Positions 8,666 to 16,334 of a stretch of 64,000 nt of DNA are shown piece after piece. Source of the DNA: Pararhizobium sp. (lineage in GTDB: Bacteria; Pseudomonadota; Alphaproteobacteria; Rhizobiales; Rhizobiaceae); the NCBI GenBank assembly GCA_017794825.1, contig CP051237.1, positions 5,505,342 to 5,569,341 of the forward strand. Direction: 5' to 3'. Position 1 is the stretch's first letter; each line of letters begins with the position of its first letter. The position numbers and the translations under genes were made by a program. The notes under the pieces were generated by a model, which worked only from the letters and a program-made list of their open reading frames with translations, was not told where the DNA came from and ran no database searches.

Positions 8666-9649
8666 ATGAAAAACAGAACGCTTGGTAAGGATGGACCGGC
8701 GGTTGGTGCTGTAGGGCTCGGTTGCATGAGCTTTGCAGGCTTTTACGGCTCAACAGACGAAGCAGAATCACACCGCACCCTCGCGAGAGCGGCTGATCTT
8801 GGCGTCACGCATCTCGATACCTCGAATGTGTATGGAGCCGGACTCTCCGAAAACGTAATCGGCAGTTTTTTGAGGAAAAACCCTCACCGCTTTTCGATCG
8901 CGACGAAAACTGGAATTGTCGCTGGCCCGCCCCGCAGTTTCAACAATTCAAAAGAGTATATGCGTAATTCCCTCGAAGAATCGCTGCGTCGGCTCGGTGT
9001 CGAACACGTGGACTTGTTCTATGTCCATCGTCGCGATCAAGACATCCCGATTGAAGATGTCACTGGCTTCATGGCGGATTTCGTTGCGGAAGGAAAAATC
9101 GGAGGCATAGGGTTTTCCGAGATAGCGCCGTCTTCTTTGCGTCGCGCAGCAAAGATACATTCAGTTCGTGCGGTTCAGAATGAATATTCCCTCTGGACCC
9201 GTATACCGGAACTGGGTTTGATCCAGACCTGCGCAGAGCTTGGCGTGACCTTCGTCGCTTTCTCACCACTGGCTCGCGGAATGTTTTCGGACGAGATCCC
9301 TGAGCCAGCTGCTTTCACCGATAACGACTTCCGCCGCAACAACCCTCGGTTCAACGAACCAAATTTCAGTTACAATCGCGACGCTGTGCAAAAATTCATT
9401 GACTACAGTCAAAGCCAAGGCTTCCACCCGGCAAGTGTGGCGCTCGCATGGGTTCTTCAGCAAGGCGATCACATAATAGCAATTCCCGGAACGCGCACTG
9501 CAAAACATCTGGAACAGAACGCGCTTGCCGGTGATCTAATACTCACCAGCGAACAGTTGGATGTAATCGAAAAAATACTGCCCGCAGGATTCGCCCATGG
9601 CTTCCGTTATGCCGACAAGCAATTGTTTGGCATTGAGCAGTACTGTTGA
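8666..9649 (+). CDS. aldo/keto reductase
   Basis: A 327-residue AKR of the AKR11/AKR13 type. The catalytic tetrad is complete: Asp51, Tyr56, Lys81 and His121 (FYVHRRD). The C-terminal IPGTRTAKHLEQNALAGD NADPH-binding loop is present near residue 275. It would reduce aldehydes or ketones with NADPH. ATG at 8666 has GGAG eight bases upstream. It is divergent from the SoxR-boxed MFS gene, 207 bp apart. The SoxR site points away from it, but redox-inducible reductases are common SoxR partners, so shared control is possible. Confidence 0.9.
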   Translation: MKNRTLGKDGPAVGAVGLGCMSFAGFYGSTDEAESHRTLARAADLGVTHLDTSNVYGAGLSENVIGSFLRKNPHRFSIATKTGIVAGPPRSFNNSKEYMRNSLEESLRRLGVEHVDLFYVHRRDQDIPIEDVTGFMADFVAEGKIGGIGFSEIAPSSLRRAAKIHSVRAVQNEYSLWTRIPELGLIQTCAELGVTFVAFSPLARGMFSDEIPEPAAFTDNDFRRNNPRFNEPNFSYNRDAVQKFIDYSQSQGFHPASVALAWVLQQGDHIIAIPGTRTAKHLEQNALAGDLILTSEQLDVIEKILPAGFAHGFRYADKQLFGIEQYC

Positions 9650-9991
9650 GCAGCCCTTGTACGAACAGCCATGTTGGTATGACTTCCGTTGTGATCGAGC
9701 CCTCAGTACAACTGTTGCAAGTGTTCTATAGTATGACTATAAGAATCACATAATGTTACACCGCGAAACTATTTGGAAATGTTCTAACGTCCGAATTTTG
9801 CTGGTGAATCTTAGGCGCTAAATGAAAAAACCAAACACACGTTCGACGCCTTCCACAGGTAGGTACCGGGATATTGTCAACGGTCATCGCAGACTTGCTA
9901 AAATCTGCCGGAGCAGTTCTCCTGTGGTGAGAAGGATGCGTTTGAGGCGAATGCAGAAACTCGCCGCTAAAAACAAGACCAAAGAATAGGC
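9650..9991. other. intergenic region, no gene seen
   Basis: This lies between an aldo/keto reductase and a convergent DUF2207 gene. The only structure noted is a short dyad, TATAGT-ATG-ACTATA at 9727-9741. No clear intrinsic terminator was found. A leftward 80-codon frame here has no recognisable features and is not called. Confidence 0.4.
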
Positions 9992-11929
9992 CTACCACCC
10001 TCCTCCTCCGCCGCCGCCTCCCCCGCCGCCTGAAGAACCCCCGCCGCCTGAAAATCCGGAAGATGAAGATTCCGGAGCTGGCATTGCGGATGTAAGGCTG
10101 CTTTCGATACCAGACGATATGCTGCTCATTGAGTCACTGATGTGATGGCTGTCGAACGAGCCTCCATGATACCAGCCAGGAGACCATGTGGCGGCGGCGG
10201 TAGCTGCTGCTGCGGTCGTCAACCATATCTCAAAAGCTTTTGTCCAAGGCTTTTCCAGACCCAACGCTACCGCATAGGGCAACAATGTCTCGTAATGCTG
10301 GACTGACATTTGCGGTCCACCCGTCAGATTCATGCGGTCCTTTTCAGCGAGGTTGAGATAAGTTTTAAGGCCTTCCAATTCGTCCATCATTTTCCGACCC
10401 AGCGCAGTAGGGGCACCGATCAAAAAGAAGAACAGAACGTTCAGCGCGACCAGTCCAGCCAAAGACATCAAAACGACAGATCCGGTAAAGAATAAGGAGA
10501 ATTGAACCAGAAATCTGCTGAGGATGAGAACTGAAATAAAACCTGCGACTGCCAGTCCCCAGATTGCGCGAAGACGTTTCGCAAGACTTTGTCCGACAGT
10601 TATCTTCCTGCCGAAATTGAACATGATAACCGTGGCGATCGGGGTCGCAAACAACAGAAACATGGCGAATCCGATATCATCATCGGTTGGATTGCCCAGC
10701 GCGAGAATGATGATTGCGCCGATAACCGAAAACACGACGCCGAAAACTGTGACAAGCCGATTGTGCCGATAGAAACGTGTTCTGTGTTCGGATTCCATCG
10801 CTCCAACAAAGGCTTGCTGCAACTTCTTAACTTGCTTGCCATACGTATCCGAAATCTGAAGATGGCCGCCTGCCGCCAGTATCTTGGTTCTGATGGCTCT
10901 TTCTCCAACGGGCAGCGGTTTATCTGGTTTCTTTTCGGTGAGTTGGAGGTTCAGACTGTCTCCCGCGCGTTGTAGAGTTATAAGACCGTTTACAGCTAAA
11001 TTCAGTATGGCTGCGGAAATGGCGTCAAAGCCTTTGCCGGCGATTCCCTTTTTCTCGATGTAGTTTGCGAGCGCCGGCGAAACGTCGTGTGGCGGATCCC
11101 ATCGCGGAACCACAACGCCGGCTGGCGGATCGCGACCGACCCGAGACCAGGAGTAGAGATAAAAGAGCGTTATCGCCAACAGGACGATGATGGAAACGAT
11201 ATCGCCACGATGATCTCGCCAGTACCAGGATCGTCTTTGAGCTTCGCTCGGTGGCAGCACGACGTCTTTATGGAATCCGACCAGAATAGTCAGACCTTCA
11301 CGCGGCGCGAGTGCGTCAGTTGTGTTGAACTGGACCGCGTTTCCGCTGTCTGTGATTACCGCCTCGGCGTTCCTGTCTTTCGATCCGTAGGGTCCGGTGT
11401 AATAGGCGAATTGATCGACTAGACCGCCATCAGGTAATTTCACCAGCGCTCCGGCATGCAGTATGGGAAACTCCCAGAAATTTCCGGTGACGTTCCAGTA
11501 TAATTCGTCATGCCCATCGAAGAAACGTATCTGCCGATCCGTCTTGTAGGTCAGCTCGTAGGTATATTCTCCACGATCCAGAAAAACATTCTCGTCACCG
11601 ATGTAGATGCGGACGGCGCGTGAACCGCGTTGGATTTTATACGGCTCTGTTTCACCATCGCGCGTCACGGACACGACTTTGAATCCGACTTCACGTTCTT
11701 TTCCGTCGGAATCCCTCATCAAAAGCGGAAAGTCACGATAGATACCCCTGCGAATTCGCTGGCCCTCCGCATTGACGCGTATCGTTTCGGTGACCGTCAG
11801 AACACCATCCCTGGCTATCGTGATATCGCTCTCGAACGACCCGATATATTCGTCGGCTATCGCTGGCTTCGAGAGGCTCGCCAGGACGACCAGAAAAACG
11901 ATTGAAGATATGCAGGCGGCTCGGAGCAT
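9992..11929 (-). CDS. DUF2207 domain-containing membrane protein with poly-glycine tail
   Basis: A 645-residue protein. A signal peptide (cleavage near A25-D26) leads into an extracytoplasmic DUF2207 beta-rich domain (about 26-240, with YIGSFESDITIARDGVLTVTE at its start). A membrane helix near 250 is followed by a cytoplasmic region and three further helices between roughly 400 and 505. The last 25 residues are almost only Gly and Ser, ending in a run of glycines plus Trp. Proteins of this family have no assigned biochemical role and very often sit beside lemA, as here (37 bp). Start: ATG 11929 with GAGGA upstream. Confidence 0.9.
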   Translation of the reverse strand: MLRAACISSIVFLVVLASLSKPAIADEYIGSFESDITIARDGVLTVTETIRVNAEGQRIRRGIYRDFPLLMRDSDGKEREVGFKVVSVTRDGETEPYKIQRGSRAVRIYIGDENVFLDRGEYTYELTYKTDRQIRFFDGHDELYWNVTGNFWEFPILHAGALVKLPDGGLVDQFAYYTGPYGSKDRNAEAVITDSGNAVQFNTTDALAPREGLTILVGFHKDVVLPPSEAQRRSWYWRDHRGDIVSIIVLLAITLFYLYSWSRVGRDPPAGVVVPRWDPPHDVSPALANYIEKKGIAGKGFDAISAAILNLAVNGLITLQRAGDSLNLQLTEKKPDKPLPVGERAIRTKILAAGGHLQISDTYGKQVKKLQQAFVGAMESEHRTRFYRHNRLVTVFGVVFSVIGAIIILALGNPTDDDIGFAMFLLFATPIATVIMFNFGRKITVGQSLAKRLRAIWGLAVAGFISVLILSRFLVQFSLFFTGSVVLMSLAGLVALNVLFFFLIGAPTALGRKMMDELEGLKTYLNLAEKDRMNLTGGPQMSVQHYETLLPYAVALGLEKPWTKAFEIWLTTAAAATAAATWSPGWYHGGSFDSHHISDSMSSISSGIESSLTSAMPAPESSSSGFSGGGGSSGGGGGGGGGGGW

Positions 11930-11966
11930 TGGCGAGAATCCTCAAGTGAAACCGTTTTGGATGTAC

Positions 11967-12521
11967 TCAAAAGGAGACTTTTGGCGCAGCCCGATCTGCC
12001 GCGTCGGTAATCTCGAAGTAATCCGCCTGATGGAACTTGAATGTATTCGCTACGATATTGGAGGGAAAGGACTCGACTTTCACATTGAGGTCGCGGGCCG
12101 CCCCATTGTAGTATCGGCGAGCCATCTGGATTTCATGCTCGACTTTATCGAGTGAAGACTGCAGTTCGATGAAGTTCTGATTCGCTTTCAAGTCTGGGTA
12201 GGCTTCGGCGACGGCAAACAGTCGACCGAGAGCCTGGCTCAGCATACCTTCTGCTGCAGCCCGGCCTTTGACGTCATTCTGATCGACATTCGCTGCCCGG
12301 CTACGCATTTCTGTCACTTCACTGAAAGTTTGCGACTCGTGAGATGCGTAGCCTTTGACGGTCTCGACCAGATTGGGAATAAGGTCGGCGCGACGTTTTA
12401 ATTGCACATCTATGCCGCTCCAGGCTTCCCGCGTCATCTGACGGGCTCTGACTAAAGCGTTATAGGCGTAGGCCGCATAAGCAGCGATTGCCAATAAAAT
12501 GATTATGCCGGTCAATTCCAT
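11967..12521 (-). CDS. lemA: LemA family protein
   Basis: A 184-residue LemA protein with one N-terminal membrane helix (ELTGIIILLAIAAYAAYAYN). A long helical domain follows, with the family block AWSGIDVQLKRRADLIPNLV at 35-54 and a C-terminal ARRYYNGAARDLNVKVESFP. Its topology is N-terminus out, helical bundle cytoplasmic in other bacteria. Function is not firmly known, and no catalytic residues are recognised. It is the first gene of a two-gene unit with the DUF2207 protein. The start ATG 12521 has GAGGA upstream. Confidence 0.93.
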   Translation of the reverse strand: MELTGIIILLAIAAYAAYAYNALVRARQMTREAWSGIDVQLKRRADLIPNLVETVKGYASHESQTFSEVTEMRSRAANVDQNDVKGRAAAEGMLSQALGRLFAVAEAYPDLKANQNFIELQSSLDKVEHEIQMARRYYNGAARDLNVKVESFPSNIVANTFKFHQADYFEITDAADRAAPKVSF

Positions 12522-12571
12522 TGATGATGATCCTCGACTGCGGATTGTATCCCTACACTACCAGTTATTGT

Positions 12572-13372
12572 TTATTTCGTCCCGGGAGGATCGCAATATC
12601 CATACCAGGCCGCTGTATCGGCGCCGGCGCTGTTGACCACGTAGAGTTGAGTCCCCCGGTCGAAATGCCAGAACTCATGCGGGTAATTGGCGAAGCCTGA
12701 ATTCGTCATCGCCCAACAAAGCAATCGTCTGTTTCTCAATGGTGGATGATCTGAACTGCATTTCCCATCGGAATGCAGGAGTTCGAAAGCAGCGGTAGGC
12801 GTATAGTCGCATAGCTCGTCGAAACCTGACCCCATATCCAGAAGCTCACCATTGTTAAGCGACCGCAACGTCAAGTCCACAGCCCCGCCCGTTGCATGAA
12901 CCGGCCAGGTCTGCGGGTCGTCCCTTGCAAAACGATGCGGATTGGAGACGTATTTGATGACCTCATCGAAAACCTCAGCGTCATTCAATTCCGGGCGCTG
13001 ACTTCGCACATCACTCTCGACGTGCCGCCACAGCGCCTTTTGCGCCTCGACGGTGCGATAGGCGTCCCAGATAAAAACTTCCGCATCGTAAGGCATAAGC
13101 AGGATATTGGCCTGGCGAAGCGATTGAAGAACCCCTGCTCGGCACCAGACGTCGGGAAGGCTCCCATTTACCCTGTAACCATAGGGAGGATTGTCTCCAT
13201 CGTCCTGATAGTAGTAGGACTTACTCGCAATGCCGGAGCCCGTCAGACAGACCAGTGGCTCAGCATATCGAGGATCTGCGTTATTTATCGGTATCTCTGA
13301 ATAGCCGCCAGCGTCGCCGCAACGTGACATCGAAGGGACTGGAACAGTATACGGGCTCGCAATTCGGCTCAC
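12572..13372 (-). CDS. D-alanyl-D-alanine dipeptidase (M15D, VanX/DdpX-like)
   Basis: A 266-residue zinc dipeptidase. Zinc ligands His159 and Asp166 (HATGGAVDL) and His236, with catalytic Glu233 (HEFWHFD), match family M15. Arg106 in WDAYRT matches the VanX transition-state arginine. It should cleave free D-Ala-D-Ala, as VanX does in glycopeptide resistance or DdpX does in cell-wall recycling. There is no clear signal peptide, suggesting a cytoplasmic enzyme. It starts with GTG at 13372, overlapping the soxR stop by GTGA (13369-13372), so it is translationally coupled to soxR. This is not evidence of vancomycin resistance: no vanH or vanA partner is present. Confidence 0.88.
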   Translation of the reverse strand: MSRIASPYTVPVPSMSRCGDAGGYSEIPINNADPRYAEPLVCLTGSGIASKSYYYQDDGDNPPYGYRVNGSLPDVWCRAGVLQSLRQANILLMPYDAEVFIWDAYRTVEAQKALWRHVESDVRSQRPELNDAEVFDEVIKYVSNPHRFARDDPQTWPVHATGGAVDLTLRSLNNGELLDMGSGFDELCDYTPTAAFELLHSDGKCSSDHPPLRNRRLLCWAMTNSGFANYPHEFWHFDRGTQLYVVNSAGADTAAWYGYCDPPGTK

Positions 13373-13839
13373 TCTCGAGATTCCTCGGGTTCCGATGCGT
13401 CGCCGAGTAGATAACGCGGCCCGGAGCCGTCTTTTCCCGCCATGTCATCTGGATTTAACAATGCGCATGCCTGCAGAGAAAGACAGCCGCAACCGATACA
13501 TCCGTCGAGATTGTCCCGAAGCCGTATCATCCGATCAATTCGATCATCGAGTTCCTTCCTGAAATTACGGCTTATTTTGCTCCAGTCCTTCTTGTTTGGC
13601 GTTCTCTTTGCGGGCAAAGCAGCAAGCTGATCTCGGATCTGCTCTATCGAGAACCCAAGTTGCTGTGCGATTTGTACAAAGGCCAGACGCCTGATGTCAG
13701 ACCGGAGAAACCGTCTTTGTCCCGCGGCGTTTCGTTCCGAAGTCAGAAGACCGGCTGCTTCATAAAATCGGATCGCTGAAACGCTGAAACCGGTCCTTCC
13801 GGACAGGTCTCCAATACCGATCGTCTTCGTGAGCGCCAT
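13369..13839 (-). CDS. soxR: redox-sensitive transcriptional activator SoxR
   Basis: A 156-residue MerR-family regulator. The N-terminal winged helix-turn-helix (GDLSGRTGFSVSAIRFYEAA, from about residue 10) is followed by a dimerisation helix. The [2Fe-2S] site is complete: Cys114, Cys117, Cys119 and Cys125 in the CX2CXCX5C order of SoxR. The cluster senses redox-cycling drugs and switches on target promoters with 19-20-bp spacers. The frame is open further upstream to 13980, but the MALTKT start at 13839 matches the usual SoxR length; starts at 13848 or 13887 cannot be excluded. A matching operator lies at 8505-8522. Confidence 0.92.
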   Translation of the reverse strand: MALTKTIGIGDLSGRTGFSVSAIRFYEAAGLLTSERNAAGQRRFLRSDIRRLAFVQIAQQLGFSIEQIRDQLAALPAKRTPNKKDWSKISRNFRKELDDRIDRMIRLRDNLDGCIGCGCLSLQACALLNPDDMAGKDGSGPRYLLGDASEPEESRE

Positions 13840-14031
13840 GATCATCATTCTGATATCGTTTGGGATGATTTTCAATTGCTCAATCATATTCGAGCGCCCC
13901 GAATCCGTCGCACCAGGTTTGATGATTCCAAGGATTGCAGAGCCGGACGCAAATGAGAACCGCTTGTATCCAGAACTCAAGTTTCTGGTCAGGCATTGCC
14001 AGGCAGCTTACGAAATTATAGATGGACGGTG

Positions 14032-14697
14032 ATGAAACGATCGGAAATCAACACTATTCTTCGCGAAGGCGAGGCATTCATACGAGACCATGGTTTCATG
14101 TTGCCGCGCTTCGCCTCGTTTGCGCCAGACGAGATGCGGGCGCTGAGTGATACGGCGATATATCACAACAGGCTCGGTTGGGACGTCACAGATTACGGCG
14201 AAGGCCGATTTTCTGAATATGGCCTTTTTCTCTTTACGGTCAGGAACGGCAACATCGAGGATTTGGCCAAAAAGTCCGGCATGCTGTACGCCGAAAAGAT
14301 AATGATATCCCGGGATATGCAGATATCTCCCATGCACACCCACTATTCGAAAGTGGAAGACATCATCAATCGTGCAGGCGGTGTCCTTGTCCTCGAGTTG
14401 TACGGTTCGCGTGACGACGGATCGATAGATCGTGAAAAGGGAGTGGAAGTAGTCGTCGATGGCGTGGCGCGCACAATAGCAGCCGGGGACAAGTTGCAAC
14501 TTATGCCTGGCGAAAGCGTAACGCTTGTACCCGGCGTTTGGCATGCCTTCTGGGCTGAGCATGGCGATTGCATGATTGGCGAGGTGTCGACGGTCAATGA
14601 CGACCTCAACGACAACTGGTTCGAAGAGGAAATTGGTCGGTTCTCGGAATTAGAAGAAGACGAGGAGCCGTGGCGCCTTCTCGTTTCCGATTATTAA
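14032..14697 (+). CDS. D-lyxose ketol-isomerase (lyxose/mannose isomerase, cupin fold)
   Basis: A 221-residue cupin enzyme resembling D-lyxose isomerases (EC 5.3.1.15; formerly DUF1498). The metal-binding set is visible: His102 and His104 (MHTHYSK), Glu109 and His171 (PGVWHAFW). These enzymes interconvert D-lyxose and D-xylulose, and often D-mannose and D-fructose. The next gene, 26 bp downstream, is a PfkB fructokinase, so together they could convert a free aldose to a phosphorylated ketose. The frame is open to 13996, but ATG at 14032 gives the conserved MKRSEIN start. Divergent from soxR. Confidence 0.85.
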   Translation: MKRSEINTILREGEAFIRDHGFMLPRFASFAPDEMRALSDTAIYHNRLGWDVTDYGEGRFSEYGLFLFTVRNGNIEDLAKKSGMLYAEKIMISRDMQISPMHTHYSKVEDIINRAGGVLVLELYGSRDDGSIDREKGVEVVVDGVARTIAAGDKLQLMPGESVTLVPGVWHAFWAEHGDCMIGEVSTVNDDLNDNWFEEEIGRFSELEEDEEPWRLLVSDY

Positions 14698-14723
14698 ATC
14701 CCTATCGAGTGACGGATAAAAAA

Positions 14724-15662
14724 ATGTATCTCGTTTGCGGCGAAGCACTGTTCGATTTCTTCGAGACTGGCCGTCCGGAGGGCGCGAACGCGGTGTACAA
14801 TGCCCGCATTGGCGGCTCACCATTCAACGTGGCCATGGGGCTCGCCCGACTGACGGCGCGCGTCTCGTTGCTTACCGGTGTTTCCCGTGACCTGTTTGGC
14901 GACCGCATTGCCGAATCCCTTACGACAGAAGGCATCGACAGCTGGGCCGTCGTGCGCAAGGAAGCGCCCTCCACTTTGAGCTTCGTTGGCCTCGACGCCG
15001 ATGGCTCTCCCGCATACGCGTTCTTTGGGAATGGAGCTGCCGATCGTTCTCTTGAGCCAGAAGATCTGCCGCCACTGCCTGCGCATGTCGAATGGCTTCA
15101 CTTCGGATCCTACTCTCTGGTAACGCCTCCAACTTCATCGACGCTTTTTAACCTTCTTGAACGTGAAAAAAGCCGTTTCATTTCGCTTGATCCGAACATC
15201 CGGCCGACTGTCGTTTCCGATATGTCTGTATGGGAAACCCGGATTTCAGCCATGCTGCCTCTCGTGGATTTGGTGAAGGTAAGCACCGAAGATCTGACGA
15301 TGCTTTATCCGGACCGAGATCCGTTGGACACTGCACAGTCCTGGTTGGATGAGGGACCAAGACTTGTTGTTGTCACCGACGGCGGAAGAGAAGTTACTGG
15401 ACTGACCGAAAACGGCGAGCAACGTGTCCCGGTTTCAGATACCGAGATTGTCGACACCGTCGGCGCCGGCGATACGTTTATGGCGATGCTCATGTATCTT
15501 CTGGGCAAGAACGGAAATCCTTCGAGTATGCTGAATTCTCTGGACAACGCCAGGCTCGCCAGCATCCTTGACGTCTGCGCGCGTGCGGCCTCATTAACGT
15601 GCTCGCGTCGCGGCGCTGATCTTCCTCGCCTTGAGGAGGTCGGCGCATTCCTGACAGATTGA
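14724..15662 (+). CDS. PfkB family carbohydrate kinase (fructokinase-like)
   Basis: A 312-residue ribokinase-fold kinase. It has the N-terminal CGEALFDFF, the sugar-binding GGSPFNVAMGLARL near residue 32, and the C-terminal anion-hole/catalytic motif DTVGAGDTF with the base Asp. It phosphorylates a hexose or pentose with ATP. Overall it looks most like fructokinases. It follows the lyxose isomerase gene closely and is probably co-transcribed. The start was placed at ATG 14724, where PfkB family similarity begins; an in-frame GTG lies at 14709. Confidence 0.85.
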   Translation: MYLVCGEALFDFFETGRPEGANAVYNARIGGSPFNVAMGLARLTARVSLLTGVSRDLFGDRIAESLTTEGIDSWAVVRKEAPSTLSFVGLDADGSPAYAFFGNGAADRSLEPEDLPPLPAHVEWLHFGSYSLVTPPTSSTLFNLLEREKSRFISLDPNIRPTVVSDMSVWETRISAMLPLVDLVKVSTEDLTMLYPDRDPLDTAQSWLDEGPRLVVVTDGGREVTGLTENGEQRVPVSDTEIVDTVGAGDTFMAMLMYLLGKNGNPSSMLNSLDNARLASILDVCARAASLTCSRRGADLPRLEEVGAFLTD

Positions 15663-15676
15663 GCGTATCTGCAATT

Positions 15677-16243
15677 TCAGATGCGCTGGACGGTTCTCTG
15701 TCTGGGTGCTCCTCCATTTATGGCCGGCTTCGCATTTTCCTGCATCCAGTGATGGGGGTGACTATTTTTGTGCGAATGCACGGGCGCGCCATCAATCTCC
15801 CTTGGTTCGCTCGGCAGTTCCGTTTCTGCAACATGCGCTGTATTGAGGTTTACGGAAATTTCCGTGCATATTTGAGTGATTTTTCTGCGCAGTCCACGTT
15901 CGGTGTAACCCGTTGCTTTCGCCAGCTCTGCAAGGGTGCGTCCTTTTCCGCATTTAATCCTCGCCCACTCATAGAGCAGTTGGCGTTTTGCCTGATCCGG
16001 CAACGCATTGATCCATTCCCAACATGTCTCCATCCTGTCCAATGCTCCGGGCGTCGGCATGCGTCTATAGCGTACCTCTGATGCGCCGTAGGCTGCATGG
16101 TGCTGCAGGATCGTATCCGGCATGGAATTGCGTATGTTGGCCGGACCGCGGACCCGCGGACAAAGCATCAATGTTTCGGCTGCTTCGATAATTCTGTTTT
16201 CTACTGCCTTCGCTGTCCATGCATGATATTCCGTTTTTCGCAA
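15677..16243 (-). CDS. DUF6362-like helix-turn-helix protein, SOS-controlled
   Basis: A 188-residue protein. The N-terminal WTAKAVENRIIEAAETLM, the middle PTPGALDRMETCWEWINALP, and the RTLAELAKATGYTERGLRRK helix-turn-helix-like segment resemble the DUF6362 family of alphaproteobacterial and phage genomes, whose function is unknown. The start was set at TTG 16243 because it has the best Shine-Dalgarno in the region (AGGGGGC, six bases upstream) and lies downstream of the promoter. A longer ATG frame from 16300 would run through the LexA box. It stands alone between a fructokinase and a GMC oxidoreductase, without other phage genes. A role in a damage response or a remnant of mobile DNA are both possible. 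Confidence 0.7.
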   Translation of the reverse strand: MRKTEYHAWTAKAVENRIIEAAETLMLCPRVRGPANIRNSMPDTILQHHAAYGASEVRYRRMPTPGALDRMETCWEWINALPDQAKRQLLYEWARIKCGKGRTLAELAKATGYTERGLRRKITQICTEISVNLNTAHVAETELPSEPREIDGAPVHSHKNSHPHHWMQENAKPAINGGAPRQRTVQRI

Positions 16244-16260
16244 TGTCGCCCCCTGAGAAA

Positions 16261-16300
16261 GAACATAAAGAGAACATAATAAATGACTCTCGAAAGTCAA
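16261..16300 (-). promoter_or_regulatory. SOS (LexA) box and promoter of the DUF6362-like gene
   Basis: GAAC at 16261-16264 and GAAC at 16272-16275 are separated by exactly 7 nt, the alphaproteobacterial LexA motif (GAAC-N7-GAAC). On the minus strand, -35 TTGACT (16295-16300) and -10 TATGTT (16273-16278) have a 16-nt spacer, and the -10 overlaps the box. LexA bound here would block transcription of the gene at 15677-16243. Confidence 0.72.
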
Positions 16301-16334
16301 ATGCCACCGGAGACATCAGGCGGTCTGATCAGGA

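Noticed and set aside
9756..9998. Leftward 80-codon frame
   Set aside because: It overlaps the end of the DUF2207 gene, has atypical composition, and no start signal.
12572..13372. Vancomycin resistance cassette
   Set aside because: Only a VanX-like dipeptidase is present. There is no VanH, VanA/B or VanRS, and such dipeptidases are common in cell-wall recycling.
15677..16300. Prophage remnant around the DUF6362-like gene
   Set aside because: No integrase, attachment site, or other phage gene is adjacent. Only the single gene has a phage-like family.
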